Source: Callaeas wilsoni (taxonomy: Eukaryota; Chordata; Aves; Passeriformes; Callaeidae). From it: 64,000 nt of DNA. The translations under genes and the position numbers were made by a program. The stretch covers positions 124,001 through 188,000 of the forward strand of contig VWPU01002169.1 of the NCBI GenBank assembly GCA_013398955.1, given 5' to 3'. How positions within the stretch are numbered: position 1 is the stretch's first letter; each line of letters begins with the position of its first letter. The notes under the pieces were generated by a model. The model was given only the letters and a program-made list of their open reading frames with translations, did not search any database and was not told the DNA's origin. Shown piece after piece: positions 24,165 to 36,922 of the stretch.

Positions 24165-24170
24165 GTAAGT
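24165..24170. repeat. Target-site duplication GTAAGT, right copy
   Basis: Identical to the hexamer at 23,818-23,823 and directly after the CCACA terminus of the LTR. Confidence 0.85.
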
Positions 24171-27100
24171 CATTCTGGCTTCCATTGCACACACACCAGT
24201 GACACATCCACTCCCTGACTGGGCAAACTATTCCTCAGTCACAGCCACAGCTCACGTTGGTACCATGTAATAGCTCTCAGATATCAAAATTCTCCAAACA
24301 TAACAGCTGGGATCGTAAGAAATTGCAGTTCTGCTTTAGAGATGAGTAAGCAGAGGCAGAGGTAAGAGGAAGTGTGAACTAAAACCTGGTGTTTGTGGTT
24401 GCAGGTGTGCTGTAACTGCTCTGTTATACAGCCCCTCCGTCTCTAACTCAGCTTTGCCTTTTGCACCCATTTAACAGTTGCTAACTAAAGCTTCAGAAAT
24501 ACCCTTTCTTTTCTTCTGAATAAGTATTAGGGAGAATCTTGATCTATAAAATCAGTATTCTGTCACCTACTCTATAAGTTTGTAATTAACCTGTTACAGG
24601 AGAAGTGTCTTGTTTCTCATGGCCTCCAGAGTGACCAGGCACTGAAAGGATGCAGTTGGGCCACTAAAAAGTAAATCAGCCTGTGTATGTGATGGTGACA
24701 TCTCGCATAGACAGAACCTTTGCATCTCCTCTGAACTTAATTCACTCCTCTCTGCCTTTCTGGCTGTGGGCACTGAGATTATTTGGCAGCTGTTTGCCGT
24801 AGTAGTAAATTTGGAAATAATTCAGTGAGCTCTAGTAGGCAGCCAAGGCTTCTGACAATTGCCTGAGGCTTCTGCAATCCTCTGGCGCTACAAATCACCA
24901 CGACCTTGCGATGCCACCCCGACTGCAGAGTGCCAGAAAGGAGGAGTGTCCCACGCGCTGTGGTGTGGGAAGAGACATCAGCCTCTGTCGGTGCCACCTA
25001 ATTGCTTGGGGAATTGGGAGAACCGTAAATAAGAGAGATTAAATTCTACTGCCAAGACAGAAGTTTGGCTTTAAAAAAAATCATGAGTTCCGGAACAGTC
25101 ATGCTTGTGTGCAAGATGGCTGTGTAATTCTGGGACAGATAATCATAATTTGTAGATAATTTGGAGCTTGTGACTGCTTGTAAATCCTGATTTAAGATGT
25201 TGGAGTTGTTCTTTTGGTGTGGCTTTTTTTGGGGCTGATGAGTGTTTCCATGACACCTGCTGTAAAATACTGTTGTTTACATGATAGCTACTGTTCTCAC
25301 TTATTTTTTTAAGTTACATTTGAACAGGCATGTCTGCTGACATGTCTGTTCCTGAATCTACTCAGCTCTCAGGAGATAAGTACCTGTTGCAATTATAAGC
25401 ATTTAAATGTTTTTCTAAGTGTAAAATATTTACATATTCTGAAAGCATGAGGAATTGGTGTTTCCTTGATATGACTTTCCTTGTCCGAAATGTTTTTACT
25501 TTGTAGTTTACACGTTACCCATTATTGTAGGATTTTTTTTGTTCAGTATTTTTGTCCAAATGCTGCAAACAATAAGAAGACTTAAAGCCCAGAAAGTCGG
25601 GAGCAGTATCACTTTCTCTTGATGATAAATGTTTACTCTTCAGAGCCAGTGTGCTCTTTGCTCCCACATTTAAGTCTCCTGAGCTGAGACCATCCGGTTG
25701 TGTTAGCAAGGACGCCAGCATTGCTGACTCACAGTCTAACTCACATTAACGAACCTTTCTTCACAATCAGATGCAATATTAATGAGATTTGTGTTTCTTA
25801 TGCCTTCAGCACTTTACACAATTATCTTGAGCTTCAAAAGTCTTCAAGAGAATGTTTATATTAACATTATCAAGTAAAAATATATTTTGTGGCACTGCGG
25901 ATGCTGATGGGCGGGTGAGGATTCTTCAGCTCATTCTGTGATCTTTTAAAATGTTGGTTTAAAAGAGTTATGCTTCTTGCCATGATTGCATGTGCCCATT
26001 TGGTGGCACAGCTCCGTTGGAGGTGGCACTCAGCTGAGCAGGGTGCCTGTCACACCCATCACCTCTTGCTCTGCCTGGCTCCCCTTGGAGATCACCTGTA
26101 CTCAGAACCTGGGGGCCGGTTCTCTAAAGCAAAGCTGGGGTGGATGAGCCACTGATCAAGCCAAAACAGGCTACTTGTTTTGCTGTGCAAAGAACAGACA
26201 TGGAATAAAGGGTAAAAAAAGGCATCTCCTAAAAACGAACAAAGATGGATTTCCAAAGGTGTCTTGCAAGAATGTAGATCCTAGCCTTTACATCTGTTTG
26301 TTATTGAGTAGCCTATATATTAAGACTGTGCTCTCTCTGAAAGTGAGTGTAATGCTCTGTGTTGGGGAGTACTTTTTAGATGATATAATAAACCTTCAGA
26401 GATTTGAGGCTGAGTTGTTTTCTAAATTTTGAGTGGAAAACTGAATGCTTGCTACTCTGATTGTATTCCAGGTGAAAGTCCTGTTTTCCCCTCCCACTCC
26501 TGTTTGCCAGGATTAGTCTATGTCTCTTTTATTGAATCCTGCTTTATAATGTCAAGAGGTTTTTTTTGTTAGAAAAATGAAAACCAGTTATGTTCACTGG
26601 CCTACCTACCCATATCAGGTGCCTGCCTCACCCCATTTTAATTTGAATAGTTTTCCATTTGATCTCATAAACCTCTCATTCTACAAGCTCATAAGCATTT
26701 GTTTTGTCTCGTGGTGTCACTTGGTTGCACTGACTTCGGCAGAGCTTCAGCTGCAGGGAATGCTGAGAATGCTCACAAGTCATGGTGGGATTTGGCTTTT
26801 GTTAGATGTATGGAAATTATTACCTTGTTAGGTGCTAGTCTGTTACAAAATCTTTTGTAGCCCTTACAAGAAATCGTAGTTCTTCATAATGTGGGTTTTT
26901 TTTTCTGTGAACTCCTTCTTTTCTTTTCCCCACCGATTTTCCACGAGCACTGCATGGCTGAGAATGGAAAGCATTCTAAGAAGTCTGAATTGTTGGATAA
27001 ATTACAGTAGAATTAGTTTGGCCATTTCCTTTGAAGAAGGAAAATGCTATTAAATAGAAATGAAATCACTTCCTTGTTCCGCAGCATGCACCTGAGAACA

Positions 27101-30100
27101 CAGGTGCTTGTATCCTTCAGTGGCAAGAATTGGGTAAGCACAGAACGAATTTCCAGTCCGTTCTGCATCTCAGCATGTAGCTTTGACAGTGACCACGAAA
27201 TCCCCAGATTTAGAAATGTTTCTCAAGATTACTTATTTAAGGGTGAAATGATGTAGCACTTACCTGGACTATTTAATAATATGCAATTTATTTTTTAGTC
27301 TATAGAATCTTTAGTCATTTTATTTATGCAGATTTTTCACAAGAAAGAAAGCATTTCTACTTTCATAGCATGAGGGTTAAATCTTTGCTGGGTTAACTAC
27401 ATTATTTTTGAGTTGTTCTGGGAAAAGAGGTAATTTATAGTGTGTCTTGTTCTTGATTTAGGTGTTTCTTCATTGAAACTCTTCTTGATATTGGTAGCGA
27501 TAAAAAGCGTTTGTCATCCAGTGCATGATCAGTGACACATGTGAAATGAGTTTATATATTAGGTAAAGATTTTCAAATCTGACTGCTAGAAAACCAATAT
27601 TTTTCTTGCTATTTGCATTTATAGAAGCAATAAGGATGTTGAGATGCAGGTTAGTTAAAATTCTGAGCACATCAAGGTTTAGAATTGCAAAATTTACACA
27701 AAAACTTTATTATTAGAATTTCAGTAAACTTGGTAGAAGGTCCTTGTGCATTGCGTGGCTCAAAATTACACTTGGCCACATCTTGTATTTATAATATCAA
27801 AATTTAGTTCAGATTGATCAAAGCCTTTGTAATGTCTTAGATAAGGTTGGTTTCAACTGCAGGTTTACAAGAAAACCTTTACTCAAAGCACTTTCAGGCA
27901 TTGTTACTACATTTTTACAGCCTTTTGCTATAGCCTCTGTGCTTGGGTGCTTGATTGCTCCTGGAGTGAATATTGACTTTCTGCTGAGACAGACATGGCA
28001 AGCTGATGTGTTTTGTTTAATGTTTAAAAGCTACTCAGGCAGCCTGAGGTTCACATCCGCCTTGGGACAGGAGGGAGAGAACAGAAAAGCAAGATGGAAA
28101 GAAAAAAAAGAATCCAGAAAAAAAAAGCATTTGTAAAAAGAGTTCTTGTTCAATAAATTCAAATCTATCTCTGAATAAGAGAAAAGCAGATTGTGAAAAC
28201 ATCTAAATTGTTCCCTGTACTGAGGTCAAGGAAGAAAATAATGCCATTCACAGTAGAACACGGATCAATAAGAAATCCAAATAGGATGGTGCTTTTTATT
28301 GTGGTTGTGTTTGACAGCACGAGTCGATGTGGAGATGCAGACCCTCTCAGTTTAGAAGCCTGAGTTTTTCTGTATAAATAAGTGAGAGGTGCTTCCCACA
28401 GGCCATTCCTGTCAAAAATAAATGCCTGAAGTCATGTAGCTTCTGTAAGTTACAGTGTTTTGTTTGATTCTGCATCTTGGCATGGCAACACACCCTTGAA
28501 AACTCGTGCCTAGTTTAGAAGCCTCACTTTGAGGTGTGACTCGCCTTTGCCAAACTGTTTTCTATTGATGTTAGGAGAGTAATCTGCTGGTAAAGATATT
28601 GGTTTTCTAGCTCAGGTCTCTCCCTCCCATTGCCACTTGGAAAGATGCTGCCTTGGGCACCCCCAGAACAGGGTGTGTTTGGAAACCTCGTGTTCCAAGC
28701 AGTGCTTAGCCAAGCCTCCAACAGCAGCCTCAACTCTCCACAGCTCTCTGTATGTGGGGCTGGCACTTATTAACTACATCACATTCATAAAGAGACTTGC
28801 AGTTGTCAGTTTTAGCACACGTGAGTTTAATGGAAGAGAGCAAACAAAGAAGAAAAAAAAGAGTCATCCCAGAGAAAGAATTTCAGGGTCATGTATTAAA
28901 GCGCCTGAACAAAGTCATGTCTTAAATTCCCAGATCTGGTATGGCAAAACTTTGTGGTTTTAGTGAGAGTTGCTGTGTGTATCCCCCTGTACTGAAGTAG
29001 ATGTTCTGGGTGCCTGTTGGGGACTGGCCCAGTAGACTCAGGGCAATTTCCACAATTTGGCAATTGCTGGACAGACCTGCTATTAAAAAGCATTCAATAT
29101 GAAAACATTTACAATTTTCAACATCACTGAATGGAAGTTAGGTCACTTTTTTCCTTCACATTTTGTTAAGACAAGAAATTCTATAAATTTCCTAAAGAAA
29201 AGCAATAAACCGTATTCTGACACTTTACTGTTAGTATTACATGCCAAAACCATAATTTTTTTTCCAGATGTGTTTTTTTTTTCCTTAGATGTGGTTAGAG
29301 CCTTAGCAGCAGAAATTACAGTAGCCAGCACAGTTGTATGGTCCTTGGTCATGATTTCCAAAGTTTATTAGTCCCAGTTAATCTGTACCTATAAGTGCAA
29401 AGGTAATTGTGGTCTAAGTTTTGAAATGGGAGCGTCTTCTGGCACGCCTGAGTTACCACGTGCAGCTGCTAAGACAACTTTTGACACAGTTTCTTTGAGC
29501 TCGTGCTGCTCTGCATTCAGCACTTCCTTGACTTCTTCCCTCTCTTCCACTGAACTCTGGCCCAGGCTGTCCTTCCAGCCTGTCTCCTTCTCTTCTAAGA
29601 GATCCTTCCCTCTATGCAGCCTTTCCCTCCAGTTCATCTTCCCAGTGTGTTACTGTGAGCCACCTGTTTGAAAATTTTCCATGTTGCCACTTCCACACAA
29701 GCCCATCACACCGGCAGGACTAAAATGCCACAAAATATTTCTGCTGGGAAAAAACGTGGGGTACTTTGTATGAAACCACGGAGCTGTCATAAAGCAGTGC
29801 TGTTTCTTCATGCCTCAATCTGTTTGGTCTTTGCAAATTTTTTTTTTCATGTTTTAATTGGAAGTTATTTGGAAGAAAGAAAAGTATTCATTTTTTTCAC
29901 TTCATCCTATTTTATAGAGTACCCACCAAACTGCGATATCTGCCATGCCTGGAGATCTCTCGCTTGTTAAAAATTGGGAAGAACTTGCAAGTGTTTGAAA
30001 GCAAAAAATGACTAGCTCAGTTTTTATGTCTCCCTCCTCCAACTGGCCCAGCTTTAATTTCAGGTTATTAAAATTCAGTCATAGTAACACTAAATATGGT

Positions 30101-32287
30101 TAATTCCGCCGGAATTTAGATTAAGTGTTTTGAGCCTGTAGACCAAGTTAGATTAAATAATACTGCCATGTGCTAATAAATGTTTGTCTTCCAGGATTCT
30201 ACCCACAAAAATATTACATTAGAAAATTGAGGCAGTTGCCAGGGTTTCAAGCATATAAATTTGGAAGTATTTTAACTTTGAAAGATGTCTAAAAATAAGC
30301 CTGAAATGATTTTCTGTGTTCTGTTCTCATCAAATTAATTCCATTTGAGAAGCTGCATCTGTAGGGTTTCATTAGCATTACTTCCAAACCCAGTTACCAC
30401 TCTGCTTTCTGGTTCTTGAGTGATGGAGTTATTGAATTCCTCACTGGATGAGGTTATCTGGAGCCCTGAGGATAAAATTCTGAGAAAGTTTATTGCTCTG
30501 ATAGAATTTGTATGGATTACTTAACTATCACAGGACTGTTTCTTTGTTATTTATGTGTACCTTTACGACATCTCATATAAATTTACAAATAAGAACAGGA
30601 TAGTACAGATCACTTATGAAAGGATTTCCGTAGTCACTGCTAAAGCTCTATGGCTTGACATGGTCCTTCTGTATCATTTTAGCAAATTGACTGAGATGGT
30701 AAATGAACTCTTTGGTGTTTCCACTGTCTTCAAGGTGACTGAAACTTGGATACTGTCTATATTTTGCATAAACATTCCGCTTCTTCATCACCTTAGACTG
30801 ACTCTCCAATGTGTTAATTCTTCTCATTTGTGATTTTTGATATAATAAAAACAGCTTATATAGCAGAGAGAGCTCTAATTGCACATTAAACTGCATTCTT
30901 TGCTGAGCTGAGAGAACTGAATATAAGGCAAACTTGAATTAAAGTAGTGCTGGCCATGCTCAGAATTCATTAGCTGTTTAAAAATCTTAGTACTGTTAGC
31001 TAAACTGATGTGGCTTTGAATGCTGATAAGGCTGGAAGCATAAATGCTGTACGTGCAGCATTGCTGGGCTGTAGAAAGAATGGCTTAACCTGAACTCTGT
31101 CTTTTAAATATGCCTGCTTTCAGTGGATTAACGCCTGTGAAGAGAAAGGAAGATTTCCCATCAGTATGGAAAAACAAGGCGTTCTTTGCTCATGACAGAC
31201 TGGTTATGCACTGCTCTGCAGCTGTCCCTGGTGTGCCCATAAAACTGACACCAGCCTGCTCCCAGCAACTGGGAACTTGCTGGGAGCAATATCCTGCTGC
31301 CTGTTAGAAAATCCCAGCAGCCTTTTAACACTTTCAAGAGCCAAACTTCTCTACTCCTTTACTACTGGATTATGTTATAGAATACTGATGTCCATTTAGA
31401 AGCAGTAAAACAGTTTATAAACTCTAAGTTACATATGGTTTTTTTCTTAGCTAGACACATGGGCACCATCTAGTACCCTGTAGCACCTCCTTATTGATCT
31501 CTACCGCACTGCATGAAATAGGCCAAGCTGCCATCGAAGGCACCTGGGCTGGCTCCAGGAAGATGATGAATCGACAGGTTAAATTTAATTGATGTGGTGT
31601 ATTATTCTGAATGACTAAACTTGGCTGTAATGCTACAGTGGAAGTGTACCTTTTATCTTTGTTTTCCTGGGTCTTAGGCTATAAAACTCTAGGCTACATC
31701 CTTTACTCAGGCTTACTGTACATTTCTGATACCGTAGCCCTCTAATACCTTGCTGTATGTCACTGTCATCTGGGCTGCAAGACTAATGCAAGAATTCATC
31801 TTGGCTGTGCTGCCCATATATTCTTTGCACAAGGCAAAAATATTTACCAGACTAGAGATAGAAGCAGCAGTCGCTGAGTAATGTGTGTGCAAAATGATCT
31901 ATGAATGCAGACCTCGATTGACTGGAAATGAAATACTGTGATAAAAATCCCATTTTTGAAATGTGTGGTTGTGCCAAGAAGTGCATTGCCTACTCTAGGT
32001 TTTTATAGAAGTTGTACAGTTTAAGCATTATTTTTTATATACTAACTGGAACATTGAGAAAGTGTACTAGTGGGTTTGGAAAAACAGTTATTGTAAGACT
32101 ATTGCCAAATTACCCAGTCAGACTTCAGTGTATGTACTTTACAGTATCCTGTTTCTTATGCCATTCTGGATTAGAAAAGCTTTTAAACAAGGGAAGGAAG
32201 GTGTCAAGAGATGGCAGATTTAAGGCAATGAAAAAAATTTAAAAAGTAAAACATTTGTGTTACTTCACGCTCATGATGTTTGTAGTA

Positions 32288-32316
32288 AAAGAGCATCTAG
32301 TTTTGAGATGCTCTTT
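32288..32316. repeat. Perfect 11-bp hairpin with 7-nt loop
   Basis: AAAGAGCATCT and AGATGCTCTTT are exact inverted complements separated by AGTTTTG. The stem does not extend beyond 11 bp, too short for a microRNA precursor. It may be a DNA-binding palindrome or chance. Confidence 0.8.
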
Positions 32317-33770
32317 AAGCTGGCAACAAAATAGCTCATGGTAAAAATACTGTTTAGCTTTTAGATTTGCCGGTTGTTATGCTGATGGATGAGTAGTCTC
32401 AAAAGAATCACAGCAGACTTAGAGACTGATACCCATACCAGCTCACTTCACTTGGACTAAGATAGGGAACTCTAAATGTACCTTCTCTAAAAGGAAGTTG
32501 AAGTATCCAAAGACCAGAGTGTGTACAAACAGAGGCACGGTCTCAGTTTGATTTCCATCTGTCATTTGAACATGTGTGGAGGCACCTAAGAGCAGCAGCA
32601 GTGCAGCATGGAAACCAGGAGAAAACACAGGAAAAGGGGCAAAGGCAGGAGGACTCGTGCTATGGCCCTTGGGGTGTGTGAAAGCTCCTGTGTTTCCTGA
32701 AGTCAGATTCTGCTCAGTGAAGAGTGACCTGCTGCACAGAGCACTCATGGAGCTGCTGAGGATCTGCAGGAATCAGCAGTAAAGGGAGTGGGGCAGGAGC
32801 TCAGGGCTGCCAAGTTGGGGGCCAGAGCAGTGTGGTGTGATGAGGGCTCTGTGGGTGTACAGAGCTGTCTTGGTTCAACCTTTGCAGGAATGCTTTGATT
32901 CCTAGCATGCTGTGATAAGTTTTGGAAGGTTTTCAAACTCTAAGTGTGGGATGTTTGAGGGGATAAAAGCTTTACTTGCTGTGGGTGGTGTTTGGAGACC
33001 CTTGGCCCCAGAAAGGAGAGTGGGAGCCCTTTGTGAACCTGTGTGAAAAGGTGGATGGGCCTTACTGCTGGTTTGAAGAAGTTCCACCCCTTGGGTTTTT
33101 TTTTAAATTTCTGCCAGAAGTTGCTTTAAGTATGATATATTATGGAGAAAAGCTCATAAGTATGAAAATACTCTCTTCTAAAGTGGCCTGGAGCCCCTGA
33201 GATGCAAGCTGCTGTGGCACAGCCTGCCCAGCCAGAGGAGCAGCTCTTGCTCCCAAGAAAGGGGAGATTCATTGAGAGTGACCTTTCAGCCCTTCAGATA
33301 TTTCATAAATGTGCTCTCCTGAGGTGCTGTTATTTAAGTACAGGCATCACGATATGTTCCCCTGCTGGCTTTGCAGCTCTTGCCCACTGACAGGTCAGAG
33401 CAATCGACTCAATTCCTGCCAGGCCATGCCTTTGGAAAGGTCATGCACGCCCTGGCAAAGCCTGCCCCTTGCCTCTTAAGAACAGTAGGAATCAAATCTT
33501 ATCAGTAACTGTGACCAACAGAGCTACAGGAGATACAGCTTAATATTCCATTACAGATTAGAACTGCTGGGAAAACCTCTGAAGTAAAACAAGAAACAAA
33601 AAAAAATAAATAAAAAACTCTTTAAGGCTGAAGTCTTTTAGCATCCAGTCTGTCAGTACAGACTCTTCTGGATAACGTGTTGTGGATTTCTGAAGGACAC
33701 ATAAAGATTTCACTGAAAAATTACTAAATTACGGGTTTTTTCTTAAGGAAAAAAATTCCATTCCCCTCCT

Positions 33771-33826
33771 GCCAAAAGAAAAAAACCCAAAACCCCAAAC
33801 AAACAAATCAGATCACCCAAAAGCCC
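33771..33826. repeat. A/C-rich low-complexity tract
   Basis: A tract of CCAAAA, CAAA and AAACCC words with very few G or T. It has no fixed repeat unit. Confidence 0.7.
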
Positions 33827-35997
33827 AAGTGAATTTTACAGGAAAATATTGTTTCTTGGAGGGTATTTTTAATGATAGCAAAGAACATAGTCTGTATTTT
33901 GTGTGTTTAAGTGTTTAGTGCAAATGTGGGGTTGTGCCAGAGTACAGGAATTTTAAATGGCATGCTGTCACCTGGCATGCTGCACCGCCAGCTCTGCTGG
34001 AGCTGGGAGCACTGTGTGGTTGCACCAGCTGCCTGTGAAACACTTAGGAAGTGATGGCTTTCCTGCAGCAGAGCAGGCTGGCATTCACAGGGGAGGGAGA
34101 GAGTAAGGAAGGTAGAGTTACAGAGGGTGACATTTTGAGATCATGCATGTGCTGTGGTGGGCCAGACCAAAGATTCTGGTATCAACTAAACACGGGCATG
34201 AATCTCTTGGGGAAAGGGTTGTGTTGTATGTAAGAACTCAGAGTTGCTCCTATTTCAGGTTTAGAGACAAGATAGAGTGTCAGTGGTAGGAAATTAAATG
34301 TTCCTTAGCAGCCCTGGAGCTGCACTGAGCAGGACATTTCTATTCTCTGTGGAATATCCAAGCATCTGCTTTGCAATCAGGAAATGAGTTTTCAGTGTAG
34401 TAATGGGAGTGGGCACTGCTAAAGTGACTGGGAGTGAGAACAGTACCAGAGATTAGTTTAACTAAAATTCATCAACCATATTCATTGTGTGAGCCACGGG
34501 TATCTCAAGCTTCAGGATGGTAAAAATCGGCAGAAGCAACACTAAGCACATTAGCCACTTTAGTATCTGTCATAAGTAGGTGTGGTCTTAAAAGCAGATT
34601 CTGTTCCCCAGCTGGAAAAGTTACCTGAAAGGAAGTACAGCTGAACTAAATGAGCTGCATGTGCATGCTCAGTCTGAAGAGTTGTGGTTGCATGTAGAAA
34701 AATTTGTCACATATCCAAGCAATGGATAGGTTATTCTGAGTTGCTTGGTTGGATTTGTCTAAGGTACATTATTAATAACAGGATGTTTTACCTGCCTTGA
34801 AAAATCATGTTTTAAAGCCATTTCCTAACTCTTGAGAACCTAGTTCATGACTCCTGAAGGCCTGTTTGAACATCAGTGAAGCTAGGTGCAAGCATAAGCT
34901 GCTTCTGAAACTGGTGCTTAGCACTTGTAAAATCCTGCTGAAATGGATAAGCTGAAGCATTCAGAACTGGAGGAAGGTTTTAAATTCGACTGTCCCACGT
35001 TCATTTGTAAAACAAGTATTGATTTTCATCGAGTACGATGCATATACACAGCAGTGCTTTGAGGGCCTCTGTCATATGGACAGATAGATGTAGAATGAAG
35101 AGAGAAAAGGAGGTTCTCCTGTCTGCTTTGGGATTTGGCTTTAGTTCGATTTATTTGTTTTTATGTCCCCAAGGCCAGAGAGTGTGAGGGGAGGTTCTGC
35201 CGCCAAGGTTATGCACATTAAACTTGATGGAAGGCAAGAGAAAAGGTTGATAGCAATGCTGTCTATTGCCAGCCATAAAGGCCTGCACAGGGTTCTTGCA
35301 TTGCATCTCACTGCCTGTGTTAAAATGCACTTGGTTCCTCACAGTCATTTCTAGCTTAATAAAAACGTGCTTCTTTTAAAACTGTAGAAAAATTCGAGTG
35401 GCAGCTCGGCACTTCTGGTAATAAACTGCTGCTACGTTCATCCCATAAAGCAGCTACAGCAGAATTCTGGAGGAGCCTCAGCCAGGGCTCTGCACAGCCC
35501 TGCCAGCCTGGCTCTCCTCTCCTTGCTGCTGTAGCAGCACTGAGCCAGAAGCAGGAGCTGTAAACTTTAAAATATGACTTTTCAGCCAGAAAGCCTTTTC
35601 TTGCAGCACTGAAAGCTTTTCCTGCATTTCAAGTGAGTGGGAGATTTTTTCCCCAGTCATAAGTCTGACTCTAAATACTATAGCAACCAAAATTTGTCCA
35701 TACATCATCCTAATAGTAGTTTTCAAAGAATTCTTTACAGGATCAATTCAGACCATACAAAGCATAAGGTTTTGAGCCCAGTCACTGAGAATAGCACCAT
35801 CATGAACGTATCACAGGATGAAAGGGCCTTGGGTGGCAGGGAACAGCACTACAAAGCTGCAGGAAGAACATGGATAGGGATGTAGCTGTTGACTATATCT
35901 GATCTGTTGATTTGTGTGGTAGTGCTTGGCATTATGGTACCTTCTCCATGGCTTTTATCAGAACTGCATTTGCTGTCTCATTGCCTTTCCTGAGGGA

Positions 35998-36075
35998 AAT
36001 CACAGCATAACTGGGGTTGGAAGAGATCTGTCAGGATGGCCAAGTCCACACTCCCTGCCATGGAGGAGGCTGTTA
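35998..36075 (-). mobile_element. CR1 LINE, 3' tail fragment
   Basis: AATCACAGCATAACTGGGGT, then TGGAAGAGATCTGTCAGGAT and GGCCAAGTCCACACTCCCTG, follow the reverse complement of the CR1 3' untranslated end (family pattern: atcatagaatgg.ttgggttggaagggacc...atcatctagt.ccaaccccctgcc). The copy is short and diverged, and its inner (right) limit is uncertain. The element lies on the - strand, with its 3' end to the left. Confidence 0.65.
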
Positions 36076-36776
36076 GGAGAGCAAGGTGTATAAATGTGAG
36101 CTGTGTCTGCCTGCCCAGCAGCCCTGCTGGTTATTGTGTGTGTGTTGGGCTCTCACCAGGACGCTGCAAGCCTGGCTGGCCTCGATGGACTTCACGGCCT
36201 TGTGAAGTGACGTGAGTGGAGCTCACAGCTCCAAGGAGAAGTAAAAGTTCTTTCCAAAGCAGTGAGGATGTGTAAATATACTTGATAAGGGTTCTCTGGA
36301 AATATTTCTTTACATAAATAGCTGATAGGCAAGTCTGCAGACAGATACGAAGTTAAGGACAAATTTACCATACCAGTGGCTTTGCTGGGAGTATTAAATA
36401 TTGATGTTCATTGTTAGCATGTGCATCACATTCCGTGCCATTCATCTCAATACAAATCCTGAAGCGTCTGACAAGGCATTACTCACCATGTATAGCCTGT
36501 CAGAGCATGTCACTGTAAATCATTCATCCTGTTGCAACCTCATTAATTAATGGTTAAGAAAAAAAACCAACAGATTTTTATTCCTGCATGAGGAGCAAAG
36601 TTATGTTTTATTAAACCAGTCACAGAGTGTTAACCTAGTGAAGTTCCCTGCCTAGTTGTATGTGTTTCTGTACACACTGATGATCTTTCTTATAATGTCT
36701 TCAAAGGTGGGATTTTTAGCATTTTTGCAGTTGAAAATAACATATCTGATAAAAGTTAATGAAACTTTTGTTCTTA

Positions 36777-36802
36777 AATCCTTGGGAAAAATCCTTGGGA
36801 AA
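36777..36802. repeat. 13-bp tandem duplication
   Basis: AATCCTTGGGAAA occurs twice, head to tail and identical. It is a small replication-slippage product. Confidence 0.9.
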
Positions 36803-36886
36803 AGTCAATTAAATGCTCTTAGATTTTAAGGACTAGTGCAGCCTAGCAAAGAAAATCTTTAAATATTTCAAATTACAGTGCCACTT

Positions 36887-36922
36887 ACCCTAGATTAATA
36901 ACCCTAGTGCAAATAACCCTAG
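36887..36922. repeat. Three ACCCTAG words, two within AATAACCCTAG repeats
   Basis: ACCCTAG is found at 36,887, 36,901 and 36,916. The last two lie inside identical 11-bp AATAACCCTAG copies that start 15 bp apart. ACCCTA is the telomeric hexamer on this strand, but the spacing is not that of a telomeric array. Confidence 0.7.

Larger units (their letters stand above)
24171..35997. other. Single-copy DNA, no recognised gene
   Basis: Nearly 12 kb without a recognised gene or dispersed repeat. A-rich or T-rich runs lie at 28,088-28,132, 29,273-29,282 and 33,596-33,617. An A/C-rich low-complexity tract lies at 33,771-33,826. Among open frames, the - strand pair at 29,143-29,361 and 29,389-29,637 has charged, helix-friendly composition. 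The second, however, mirrors a pyrimidine-rich tract on +, has an in-frame stop just upstream and no splice support. A perfect hairpin at 32,288 is listed separately. Confidence 0.55.

Noticed and set aside
29389..29637. Charged 82-codon frame on the - strand, looked like a retrocopy or exon
   Set aside because: It mirrors a pyrimidine-rich tract on +, an in-frame stop lies four codons before the ATG, and the nearby acceptor-like site gives no open frame that joins it.
32288..32316. Hairpin as a microRNA precursor
   Set aside because: The stem is 11 bp and does not extend; precursors need roughly 30 paired bases.
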